Below, one piece after another: positions 35,878 to 43,819 of a DNA stretch of 64,000 nt. How positions within the stretch are numbered: position 1 is the stretch's first letter; every line of letters begins with the position of its first letter. The notes under the pieces were generated by a model. It ran no database searches. It had not been told where the DNA came from and was given only the letters and a program-made list of their open reading frames with translations. Origin of the DNA: an uncultured Bacteroidales bacterium (GTDB lineage: Bacteria; Bacteroidota; Bacteroidia; Bacteroidales; Bacteroidaceae); assembly GCA_902801325.1 (NCBI GenBank), contig CADCHQ010000002.1, positions 1 to 64,000 on the forward strand, given 5' to 3'. A program made the position numbers and the translations under genes.

Positions 35878-37866
35878 ATGCAGTTAAAAAGATTAGCACT
35901 TAGTGCAATGTTAGCCTTCAGCATGGGGGCTTGGGCACAAGACTACACAGTAACCGTCGATACCCAAAAGCCTGGAGCTGTGGTTCAACCCACAATGTAT
36001 GGTATCTTCTTCGAGGATATCAATTTTGCCGCCGATGGTGGACTTTATGGCGAACTCTTGAAGAATCGCTCTTTTGAGTTCACTCCCGACCATTTGATGG
36101 GATGGCAAGCCTTTGGTAAGGTTGAGATTAAGAACGATGGACCGTTCGACCGAAATCCCCACTATGCACGTCTCAGCACCATGAACCACAACGACTGGTG
36201 GACAGGTCTGCAGAACGAAGGTTACTTCGGCATTGGTGTGGAACAGAACAAGGAATACCGCTTTAGTGTCTATGCGCGTGTACCTGAAGGAAAGACCCAA
36301 ATGTTGCGCGTTCAATTGGTAGAGCCTTATACCAACGAAGAGCATCAGGAGTTCTGCCAGCAGGATGTCAAGGTAACATCGAGCGACTGGCAGAAGTACA
36401 CCGTCATCCTGAAGCCCAATCGCACTGTCGACAAAGCTCAGTTGCGACTGCTTATGTGCGAGGAGAACGGACGCAGTGGACGTGGTACAGTTGATGTAGA
36501 GCACATCAGTCTGTTCCCTGTTGACACTTGGAAGGGACACGAAAACGGCATGCGTAAGGACCTGGCTCAGGCTCTTGCCGACATGAAGCCTGGAGTATTC
36601 CGTTTCCCTGGTGGTTGCATCGTTGAAGGCGTAACGCTGGACAACCGCTACAACTGGAAAAACTCTGTAGGTCCTGTCGAGAATCGTCCTATCAACAAAA
36701 ATCGTTGGGAGTGCACCTTCACCTATCGCTACTATCCCGACTATTTCCAGAGCTATGGTCTCGGCTTCTACGAATTCTTCCTTCTGAGTGAAGAGATTGG
36801 TGCCGAACCCTTGCCCGTATTGAATGTGGGCATGGCCTGCCAGTTCCAGAATGGTGACAACGCTCATGCTCCGGCCACCGTCGAAGGATTGCGACCTTTC
36901 ATCGACGACTGTCTCGACCTCATTGAGTTTGCCAACGGAAACACAGACACCAAATGGGGAAAGCTGCGTGCCGACATGGGACACCCCGCTTCCTTCAACA
37001 TGAAGCTGCTGGCCATTGGAAATGAGCAGTGGGCTGATCCCTACTTCAAACGTGTGAAGATTGTTGCCGACGCTGTGCGCAAGGCTCATCCCGAAATTAA
37101 GATCATTGGCACCAGTGGTCCTGATGCCGAAGGTCACAACTTCGAGATTGGCTGGGAAGCCATGAAACGCCAGAAGGCCGACCTCGTCGATGAGCACTTC
37201 TATCGTCCCATCTCTTGGTTCAAGAACGAGTGGAACCGCTATGACAAATATGACCGCAAAGGTCCAAAGGTATTTGCTGGTGAATATGCCTGCCATGACC
37301 GAGGCAAGAAATGGAACCATGCCGGCGCCAGCATCTACGAAGCTGCCTTCATGACAGGTCTTGAGCGCAATGCCGACATCGTACACATGGCAACCTATGC
37401 TCCTTTGTTTAGTCATGTCGACGGATGGCAGTGGCGTCCCGACATGATCTGGTACGACAATCTGCGCGTAGCCAAGAGCGCCAGTTACTGGGTGCAGGCT
37501 CTCTATGCCCAGAACAAGGGCACAAACGTATTGCCCGTCCAGCAGACCAACTTCCCCAAGAAGGGCGAGGATGGTGTTGTAGCTTCCGCAGTATGGGACA
37601 AGGACAAGGCTGAATATATTGTTAAGGTGGTGAACACCTACGACCAAGCCAAGACAGTCAGCATCGTACTCAAAGGCATGAAGCAAATTTCTAATGCCAG
37701 CGTTATCAAACTCGACCTGAGCCAGTACGACCTGGAAAATACAGTTGACAACCCCAATGCCATCGAACCCAAAGAAGAGAAAGTTGAACATTTGGGACAA
37801 GGCGGAAATGCCATCATGGTCAACCTGCCTGCCAAGTCATTCTATGTGTATAAGGTAAAAAAATAG
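35878..37866 (+). CDS. GH51 alpha-L-arabinofuranosidase
   Basis: 662 residues from ATG 35878, chosen because it begins a signal peptide (MQLKRLALSAMLAFSMGAWA); an in-frame ATG at 35773 would hide it behind 35 extra residues. Releases arabinose from arabinan and arabinoxylan. A galactose-binding-like N-terminal region (TPDHLMGWQAFGKVEIK onward) precedes the barrel with PGGCIVEGVTLDNRYNWK. Glu383 in AIGNEQWADP is the acid/base and Glu469 in VFAGEYACHD the nucleophile; WNHAGASIYEAAFMTGLERN follows. A beta-sandwich ends the protein. Export to the periplasm is expected; no sorting tail. Confidence 0.93.
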   Translation: MQLKRLALSAMLAFSMGAWAQDYTVTVDTQKPGAVVQPTMYGIFFEDINFAADGGLYGELLKNRSFEFTPDHLMGWQAFGKVEIKNDGPFDRNPHYARLSTMNHNDWWTGLQNEGYFGIGVEQNKEYRFSVYARVPEGKTQMLRVQLVEPYTNEEHQEFCQQDVKVTSSDWQKYTVILKPNRTVDKAQLRLLMCEENGRSGRGTVDVEHISLFPVDTWKGHENGMRKDLAQALADMKPGVFRFPGGCIVEGVTLDNRYNWKNSVGPVENRPINKNRWECTFTYRYYPDYFQSYGLGFYEFFLLSEEIGAEPLPVLNVGMACQFQNGDNAHAPATVEGLRPFIDDCLDLIEFANGNTDTKWGKLRADMGHPASFNMKLLAIGNEQWADPYFKRVKIVADAVRKAHPEIKIIGTSGPDAEGHNFEIGWEAMKRQKADLVDEHFYRPISWFKNEWNRYDKYDRKGPKVFAGEYACHDRGKKWNHAGASIYEAAFMTGLERNADIVHMATYAPLFSHVDGWQWRPDMIWYDNLRVAKSASYWVQALYAQNKGTNVLPVQQTNFPKKGEDGVVASAVWDKDKAEYIVKVVNTYDQAKTVSIVLKGMKQISNASVIKLDLSQYDLENTVDNPNAIEPKEEKVEHLGQGGNAIMVNLPAKSFYVYKVKK

Positions 37867-37884
37867 TTAAAAATAGGTGAAAAG

Positions 37885-37916
37885 TTTGGAACATACGTTT
37901 TTTGTTCCTAACTTTG
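37885..37916 (+). promoter_or_regulatory. Promoter of greA
   Basis: TTTG (37885-37888), 20 bases, TAACTTTG (37909-37916). The predicted start near 37923 leaves a leader of about 105 bases. Confidence 0.85.
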
Positions 37917-37934
37917 CCCCGAGAACAATAAGGA

Positions 37935-37968
37935 AAGGATTCCGATGAAGCAATTCGTCGGGATTCTT
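37935..37968 (+). promoter_or_regulatory. Long hairpin in the greA leader
   Basis: AAGGATTCCGATGAA, GCAA tetraloop, TTCGTCGGGATTCTT: 15 continuous base pairs counting G-U pairs, followed by CTTTTGAC. It starts about 12 bases from the predicted 5' end. It resembles a weak intrinsic terminator and could produce a short leader RNA. Confidence 0.7.
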
Positions 37969-38028
37969 CTTTTGACTATCGTTAAATCGGTAAATTGTAA
38001 ATCGTAAATTGTAAAATATTAAATCAAT

Positions 38029-38499
38029 ATGGCATACATGTCACAACAAGGCTACGACAAATTAGTAGCCGAACTTCAGCACTTGGAAAGCGTCGAACGA
38101 CTCGCCGCAAGTGCTGCTATCGCTGAAGCCCGCGACAAGGGTGATTTGAGCGAGAATGCTGAATATGATGCAGCAAAAGAGTATCAGGCAAAGCTGGAAA
38201 ACAAGATTGCATTGCTGAAACAAACCATCATGGAGGCCAAGATCATCGACACGAAGACGCTGGACACCAGCAGTGTGCAGATACTGGCCACCGTTGGATT
38301 GAAGAATCGCAAAAACGGCATGCAGATGAAATACACCATCGTCAGCGAGAGCGAGGCCAACCTGCGCGAAGGAAAAATCAGCGTCGGCACCCCCATCGCA
38401 CAAGGTTTGCTGGGCAAGCATGTAGGCGATGTTGCTACCATCAAAGTGCCCGCAGGCATGGTAGAACTGGAAATTACCAGCATCACTTTCGACCTTTAG
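38029..38499 (+). CDS. greA: Transcript cleavage factor GreA
   Basis: 156 residues, standard GreA length. The N-terminal coiled coil (about 10-75) carries the tip motif ARDKGDLSENAEYDAAKE, whose acidic residues reach the RNA polymerase active site to stimulate cleavage of backtracked RNA. The C-terminal FKBP-like domain includes ISVGTPIAQGLLGKHVGDVA. Its leader contains a strong hairpin after a consensus promoter. HIT and manC genes follow within 30 and 72 bases, suggesting an operon. Confidence 0.97.
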   Translation: MAYMSQQGYDKLVAELQHLESVERLAASAAIAEARDKGDLSENAEYDAAKEYQAKLENKIALLKQTIMEAKIIDTKTLDTSSVQILATVGLKNRKNGMQMKYTIVSESEANLREGKISVGTPIAQGLLGKHVGDVATIKVPAGMVELEITSITFDL

Positions 38500-38528
38500 T
38501 TTATAACCACTTTAATCCTATAACTCCC

Positions 38529-38927
38529 ATGACCATATTCTCAAAGATCGTAGCTGGAGATATTCCCAGTTACAAGTGTGCTGAGGATGACCGTTTCTAT
38601 GCATTCCTCGACATTGCACCATTGGCCAAAGGTCATACATTAGTTATACCCAAGCGCGAGGTTGATTACTTCTTCGACTTGACCGACGAGGAAATCGGAG
38701 CCATGCAGGTCTTTGCCAAACATGTGGCAGAAGCCATTAAGGAAGTTCTTCCCTGTCGCAAGGTGGGACAAGCTGTTCTGGGACTGGAAGTGCCTCATGC
38801 ACATATCCATCTTGTGCCCATGCAAAGCGAAAGCGACCTCAACTTTGCCAATCCTAAGAAGCAGTTCTCTCCCGAAGAAATGCAAAGCGTGGCCGACGCC
38901 ATTCGCAAAGCCTTCGAGAAGCAATAA
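38529..38927 (+). CDS. HIT-family (HINT-like) nucleotide hydrolase
   Basis: 132 residues with the histidine triad VPHAHIHLVP near the C-terminus. HIT proteins of this size (Hint type) hydrolyse nucleotide phosphoramidates such as adenosine-5'-monophosphoramidate. The N-terminus TIFSKIVAGDIPSYKCAEDD and LDIAPLAKGHTLVIPKRE are typical of the family. It lies 29 bases after greA, so is probably co-transcribed with it. Confidence 0.93.
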   Translation: MTIFSKIVAGDIPSYKCAEDDRFYAFLDIAPLAKGHTLVIPKREVDYFFDLTDEEIGAMQVFAKHVAEAIKEVLPCRKVGQAVLGLEVPHAHIHLVPMQSESDLNFANPKKQFSPEEMQSVADAIRKAFEKQ

Positions 38928-38935
38928 CAATCTCC

Positions 38936-38979
38936 GAATAATCTGAATAACTTGAACGCTCAGGTTACTCAGATTATTC
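38936..38979. repeat. Imperfect inverted repeat between HIT and manC genes
   Basis: GAATAATCTGAATAACTTGA and TCAGGTTACTCAGATTATTC form a 20-bp stem with two G-T type pairs and a four-base loop. No T run follows, so it is more likely an RNA-stabilising or processing structure than a terminator. Confidence 0.6.
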
Positions 38980-38999
38980 AGTGAATCTCCTATAACCCC

Positions 39000-40073
39000 A
39001 TGGAAAATCACAACTATTGTCTTATATTGGCCGGTGGCATCGGTAGTCGTCTCTGGCCTATGAGCCGCAAGAGCTTCCCCAAGCAATTCATCGACATCTT
39101 TGGCACGGGGAAGACACTCTTGCAGGAGACTTATGACCGCTTTGCACGCTTCATGCCGGCCGACCACATCTACATCTCCACAAATGTGGACTATCTCCCC
39201 TTCGTCTATGAACAGCTTCCCATGGTCGATGATACCCACATTCTGGAGGAACCTCTTCACCGTGGCACACTGGCCAGTGTGGCATGGGGCACAGTGGTCA
39301 TCAAGAAGGCCGACCCACAGGCCTCCCTCATCGTGTCGCCCGTCGATCAACTCATCCTCAACGAGGCCCGTTTCCAGCAGGATGTCAATGCCGCACTCGA
39401 TTTCGTTTCACACGGCAATCGCCTCATGGTCATGGGTCTGCGCCCCACCCGTCCCGAGACGGGATACGGCTATGTGCAGATGGGCGACGAGACCGACTAT
39501 CCCAACATTTCCCGCCTGAAGACCTTCACCGAGAAGCCCGAACTGAAGTATGCCGAGGTGTTCTTGCAGGACGGCAGTTTCCTCTGGAACACAGGTATCT
39601 TTGTCTTCGGCGTCGATGCCATGCTGAGCAACATCTACCAGCTGGTTCCCGAGTATCAGGTGGAGATTCCCAAAATGATGGCCGATGCCGAGACGGCCGA
39701 CCCCAAGTTCCTGCCCGAGTTCTTCAGTGTCCTGCCCAAACTGAGTGTTGACATGAACATCATGGAAAAGAGTCAGAACGTCTATGTCTATGAATGTCAC
39801 TTCGGATGGGCCGACCTGGGCACCTGGGGCACCCTCAGCGAAAACCATGTCACCGATGCCGAGGGCAACATCATACTCGACACGCGCGCCCTGCTCACCA
39901 ACTCCCGGGGCAACGTCATCCGCCTGGAGAAGGGCCACACCGCCCTCATCGACGGGCTGCAGGACTATGTGATTGTCGAGGAGGGCGACGTGCTGATGAT
40001 TTGTCCCAAGAACAACGCTGCTACCATGCGACGCATGATGACGGAAGCGCAGACCCAACTGAACATTGAATAG
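39000..40073 (+). CDS. manC: Mannose-1-phosphate guanylyltransferase
   Basis: 357 residues, the short ManC form without the phosphomannose isomerase domain. It makes GDP-mannose from mannose 1-phosphate and GTP for glycan synthesis. The nucleotidyltransferase signature LILAGGIGSRLWPMSRKSFP is at the start; RPTRPETGYGYVQMG, FTEKPELKYAEVFLQDGSFL and NTGIFVF follow, and the C-terminal part begins near SQNVYVYECHFGWADLGTWG. The preceding 70 bases hold an inverted repeat. The sialidase gene starts 33 bases downstream and might be read through from here. Confidence 0.9.
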   Translation: MENHNYCLILAGGIGSRLWPMSRKSFPKQFIDIFGTGKTLLQETYDRFARFMPADHIYISTNVDYLPFVYEQLPMVDDTHILEEPLHRGTLASVAWGTVVIKKADPQASLIVSPVDQLILNEARFQQDVNAALDFVSHGNRLMVMGLRPTRPETGYGYVQMGDETDYPNISRLKTFTEKPELKYAEVFLQDGSFLWNTGIFVFGVDAMLSNIYQLVPEYQVEIPKMMADAETADPKFLPEFFSVLPKLSVDMNIMEKSQNVYVYECHFGWADLGTWGTLSENHVTDAEGNIILDTRALLTNSRGNVIRLEKGHTALIDGLQDYVIVEEGDVLMICPKNNAATMRRMMTEAQTQLNIE

Positions 40074-40106
40074 CAAAAACAATACTAACCCTAAACCTAT
40101 TAACTT

Positions 40107-42911
40107 ATGAAAAGACTGTTTTCATTGCTATGCCTAGCCATGATGATATGCATCTCGTGGGCTCAGGGAATGCCGAAAGACGGCAAAACCTACTACATCT
40201 ACAACGACAATGACAGCCCGTTGTACTTCTATAACAACAACGGTGCATTGGCGATGAATGGTTCGTTTAACGAAGGCGACCCCATCTATCTATGGAAAGT
40301 GACGCAGACGGGTGACAACACCTACACTCTTCAGAGTACAAGCGATGCCACGTGCTATCTCGGTTTTAAGAAGATGGAGAACGCCCCCTTTGAGTGGACC
40401 ATCAGTACCGAAGGCGCATTTGAAGAGGGCAACGTGACACTATTCGGTACTTACCCCGACGGACGAAATCTTTATTACGTCATCAAGAACACAGGTGCTT
40501 TCGACCAAGCAGCAAAGCCTTTCAGTAAGGCATCTACAGACTTCAGTTCCGACTTCTGCTTTGTGGAGGCCAGCGGTTCAAGTGAACAGGGAATTCCCAT
40601 CACCATTCAGTGCAACTTGGCGCAAGCTCGCGGCAAATTCACATTGCAAGGGAAGACCAAGACGGGCAACTGCCAGATGATATACGAACCAGGAGACGCA
40701 GAAACAGTCTATCTCACAGGCGAAAGCGGGAATGCTGCCTACCGATTCAAAGGGTTCTATCTCAATAATGAGAATCTGGGCACACAGATTAACGTGGACG
40801 GCTTGGGCAGTGTCACGCTAAATGCCATCTTCGAACTCGATATCTTTAGTCAAGCCTACGGCGAGAAGTGGATTCGTTTTGGCACTATCGAGGACATCAA
40901 CTCTGCAGCACGAAGCAATGGCAATGACACACCCATGCATACTACTCTGGATGTGGGAAGCGAGGCTTATCTGTGGTGCTTCGTAGGCACTGCCGATAGT
41001 TATACCATCTACAACCGGGCCATGGGTAGTGAGGTTGCCCTTTCAGCCGATAATGCCGAGAAGGGAACACCCACATATTTCACTCCCGTAGTACAGGCAA
41101 AGAAGTGGAGACTCATCGACACCTATGCCACTGCCGCCAGCAATGCAGGCTATGTTATCACCCCTGTTGGTGCCGAAGATATGGGCATCAATTCTTATGG
41201 TGGCAAGACTGGCTTCCCCTTGAAATTCTGGAATGCCGAAGGAGCTGGCACGCATTGGAACTTCGAACGTGTAGCTGAGCGTTCTATTATATACAAACTT
41301 ACAGGCACCAACCCCTACCCCACCAACACGCGAGTGGCGTATCTCGATGTACAATACGGAAGCGTCACCTCCCACATGTCGTTGACAACCGACAATAGCG
41401 GAACCACCAACACGCTCTTCCTTCCCAGCAACGAACAAGTGACCGTGAAGGAGAACACCAACTATCATGGATACAAACTGCAAGGTGTGGAATATGCCGA
41501 GGATGGAACCATCACGATAAACGTTGAGGTTGACCCCGATAACAAATACCAGTATCTGCATTACAGCAACAGTCCCGAGGGTTATCCCTATCGCATACCT
41601 GCCATCATGAACACCAGCAAGGGTGTGCTTCTGTCCATCAGCGACTACCGCCCTGCCAAGCAAGACATCGGTTTTGGCGAAGTCGATCTCATCCTGCGCC
41701 GTTCTTTCGACAATGGCCAGACTTGGGACGAACCGAAGTGCATTGCCGATGGTGTGCCTGCCAATGCCCTCGACTATCCGCACTTTGGCTATGGTTTTGG
41801 CGATGCTGCAGTAGTGGCTGACCGCGAGAGCGACGAGGTACTCATCATCTGCGTCAGTGGAAAGGTTCCCTATCCTCAAGCCACCGCTTCCTGGCGTCCT
41901 TGCATTGCTCGCCTCCGCAGTCATGATGGTGGTGAGACATGGACCAGTCCGGAGAACATCACCGACCAGTTCTGGGGTTCAGATGGTTCTTTGCTTACCG
42001 ACAGCAAGAACAATGTCGATTGCTACAGCGGTTTCTTCGGAAGCGGAAAGATATTGCAAAGCCGCATTATCAAGAAGGGTGATTATTATCGTTTGTATGC
42101 AGCCCTGCTGTGTCGTGGCAACAACATTGCTGGTGCCTATGTCGTTTATTCCGACGACTTTGGCCAGACGTGGAATCTCCTGTCGCCCAATACGATTAAG
42201 GCTTGCAGTGGGAGCAACGAGCCTAAGGTCGAGGAACTTCCCAACGGCAATATCGTTCTCAGTGGACGTAAGTCGTATGGTCGTTACTTCAATGTCTTTA
42301 AGTTCGACGATGACACTTATACCACTGGTTCTTGGGGCAATCCACTCGAGAGCAACAAGCAAGAAAATGGTATTACGTTTGGTCAGAACTCGTGCAACGG
42401 TGAAATTCTTCTCGTTTACGGCAAGCGCACCGATGGCAAATATGACCATGTCTATCCCATCCTCCTGCAAAGCATTCCGCAAGGCGACAGCCGCACCAAT
42501 GTAGGCATTTGGTGGAAACAGATTAGCTACAACACCACCTATAATTATACCTCTGAGACCATCTCCAAAAATTGGAATCAAGGCATACAGGTGAGCAAGA
42601 TCTCTTCGGCTTACAGCACCATGTGCATGCAGTCCGACAATCGCGTTGCCTTCTTCTTCGAGGAAGGTCCCAATGAGTATTGCATGGTCTATGTTCCACT
42701 CACGCTCGAAGAAATCACTGGTGGCAACTATCGCATGTACGATCCCCTGGTCGATGGCATAGAAGACATTGAGATAATGAGAAATGGAGAAAATGAGAAT
42801 GGTCAATGGTCAATGGTCAATGATCAAGTGTTTGATATAAGTGGTCGTCCCGTCACCAATCCCACTCGAGGACTATACATCAGAAACGGAAAGAAGGTTC
42901 AAGTCAAATAA
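40107..42911 (+). CDS. Exported GH33-type sialidase with sorting tail
   Basis: 934 residues with a signal peptide (MKRLFSLLCLAMMICISWAQ). Residues to about 460 form non-catalytic beta-rich modules. The C-terminal half is a sialidase-like propeller: YRIPAIMNT near residue 496 carries the first arginine of the sialidase triad, and Asp-box repeats RSFDNGQTWDEP, RSHDGGETWTSP and YSDDFGQTWNLL occur near 531, 605 and 680. The end (FDISGRPVTNPTRGLYIRNG) is a type IX-like sorting tail. It probably removes terminal sialic acids from host glycoproteins, which fits the M60 protease and nag genes. Some BNR proteins with this fold act on other sugars, so specificity is inferred. Confidence 0.85.
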   Translation: MKRLFSLLCLAMMICISWAQGMPKDGKTYYIYNDNDSPLYFYNNNGALAMNGSFNEGDPIYLWKVTQTGDNTYTLQSTSDATCYLGFKKMENAPFEWTISTEGAFEEGNVTLFGTYPDGRNLYYVIKNTGAFDQAAKPFSKASTDFSSDFCFVEASGSSEQGIPITIQCNLAQARGKFTLQGKTKTGNCQMIYEPGDAETVYLTGESGNAAYRFKGFYLNNENLGTQINVDGLGSVTLNAIFELDIFSQAYGEKWIRFGTIEDINSAARSNGNDTPMHTTLDVGSEAYLWCFVGTADSYTIYNRAMGSEVALSADNAEKGTPTYFTPVVQAKKWRLIDTYATAASNAGYVITPVGAEDMGINSYGGKTGFPLKFWNAEGAGTHWNFERVAERSIIYKLTGTNPYPTNTRVAYLDVQYGSVTSHMSLTTDNSGTTNTLFLPSNEQVTVKENTNYHGYKLQGVEYAEDGTITINVEVDPDNKYQYLHYSNSPEGYPYRIPAIMNTSKGVLLSISDYRPAKQDIGFGEVDLILRRSFDNGQTWDEPKCIADGVPANALDYPHFGYGFGDAAVVADRESDEVLIICVSGKVPYPQATASWRPCIARLRSHDGGETWTSPENITDQFWGSDGSLLTDSKNNVDCYSGFFGSGKILQSRIIKKGDYYRLYAALLCRGNNIAGAYVVYSDDFGQTWNLLSPNTIKACSGSNEPKVEELPNGNIVLSGRKSYGRYFNVFKFDDDTYTTGSWGNPLESNKQENGITFGQNSCNGEILLVYGKRTDGKYDHVYPILLQSIPQGDSRTNVGIWWKQISYNTTYNYTSETISKNWNQGIQVSKISSAYSTMCMQSDNRVAFFFEEGPNEYCMVYVPLTLEEITGGNYRMYDPLVDGIEDIEIMRNGENENGQWSMVNDQVFDISGRPVTNPTRGLYIRNGKKVQVK

Positions 42912-42931
42912 CGCCTATGTTCGATAACAAT

Positions 42932-42972
42932 AAGGCCTATGTCTTCATCGCATAAGACATAGGCCTTTTTTT
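42932..42972 (+). terminator. Terminator after the sialidase gene
   Basis: AAGGCCTATGTCTT, eight-base loop, AAGACATAGGCCTT: a perfect 14-bp stem followed by seven or more T. Confidence 0.9.
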
Positions 42973-43192
42973 CGGTTAGAGGTACACTTTACACTTTTTC
43001 AAACGACTTTGCAACATTTTCTTCCTATATTTACGAAAAAGCCCTCATTGAGCATCAACAGTTTCTCGGCGAAATAAGTTAATGGTTTACAGGCTAAGGG
43101 CAAACTGCGAGCTTTGCTCTTGGCAAAAGGCTAAAGGAGGGAGGTTCTTGCTCCGACAAGCTCAAGAAGAACAAAGAGAGAAGAAGTTTTCA

Positions 43193-43549
43193 AGGTTTTT
43201 CTTTGGAGAAGCAGGTAGCATGAAATGCGAGGGATGAGGCCAGGAGTGTCATGAAAGCATGCTTGCAAGGACACATTACTTTGAGATAGATTACAGATTA
43301 TAGATTAGAATTAATAGTTTTTATGGTTTTTCTTTGGTGAGGACGAGCCACATAGTGGCGTATTTGATGACGTGAGCGCCATGGAAGTTTGCTTATAATG
43401 GCAGACACAATAAATAGATTAAGGGTTAAGAGTTAAGAGTTAAGGGTTAAAGGTGAGTTTTTTAGGTTTTTCTTTGGGGAGGACGAGCCACGTAGTGGCG
43501 TAATTGATGACGTGAGTGCCATGGAAGTTTACTTATAATGGCAGACACG
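43193..43549. repeat. Three copies of an 85-bp intergenic repeat
   Basis: Copies at 43325-43409 and 43465-43549 differ at only a few positions; each begins GGTTTTTCTTTGG and contains the palindrome GCCAC(A/G)TAGTGGC and TTATAATGGCAGACAC. A diverged third copy is at 43193-43270. They fill most of the 900-base gap between the sialidase and surface-protein genes; TTAAGGG/TTAAGAG heptamers lie between copies two and three. No gene is seen in this gap. Confidence 0.75.
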
Positions 43550-43694
43550 ACAGCAAATACGAGGCGACAACTGTCGCATTGTCCTCACCAAAGTGTTTTT
43601 CTTGTTTTTTTTAGATATAGCAATAAGCATAAGAGTGGTTTTCGTCACAACTTCGGTATCATTTTGCCCCTTTTGAGAAGTTTTTTTAATATTC

Positions 43695-43728
43695 ATTGCT
43701 CATTATTCAATTTTTATTTGTATTTTCG
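43695..43728 (+). promoter_or_regulatory. Promoter of surface-protein gene 1
   Basis: ATTG (43695-43698), 22 bases, TATTTTCG (43721-43728), one mismatch from TAnnTTTG. It is supported by its position relative to the alternating tract that follows, the same as in two other genes here. Confidence 0.5.
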
Positions 43729-43736
43729 TCGCCGAT

Positions 43737-43765
43737 TGTGTGCGCATACGCATATATGCGCATAT
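43737..43765 (+). promoter_or_regulatory. Alternating purine-pyrimidine tract after promoter 1
   Basis: 29 bases alternate strictly between pyrimidine and purine (beginning TGTGTGCGCATACGCATATA). It starts about where transcription should start, 8 bases after the -7 box. Such tracts can form left-handed DNA, and this one can also fold as a hairpin. Confidence 0.75.
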
Positions 43766-43819
43766 TATAACATGTGAAAACAAGAAACTAATAATTTATT
43801 AACCAATTAACAAAAACAA

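Noticed and set aside
35911..37800. A 629-codon open frame antisense to the GH51 gene
   Set aside because: The sense frame has complete GH51 motifs and a signal peptide; the antisense product shows no domain and is explained by codon bias.
41043..42806. Long antisense frames within the sialidase gene
   Set aside because: No domains, overlapped by a gene with Asp boxes, signal peptide and sorting tail.
43325..43549. CRISPR array
   Set aside because: Three 85-base repeats with unequal divergence and no spacer regularity; no cas gene in the window.
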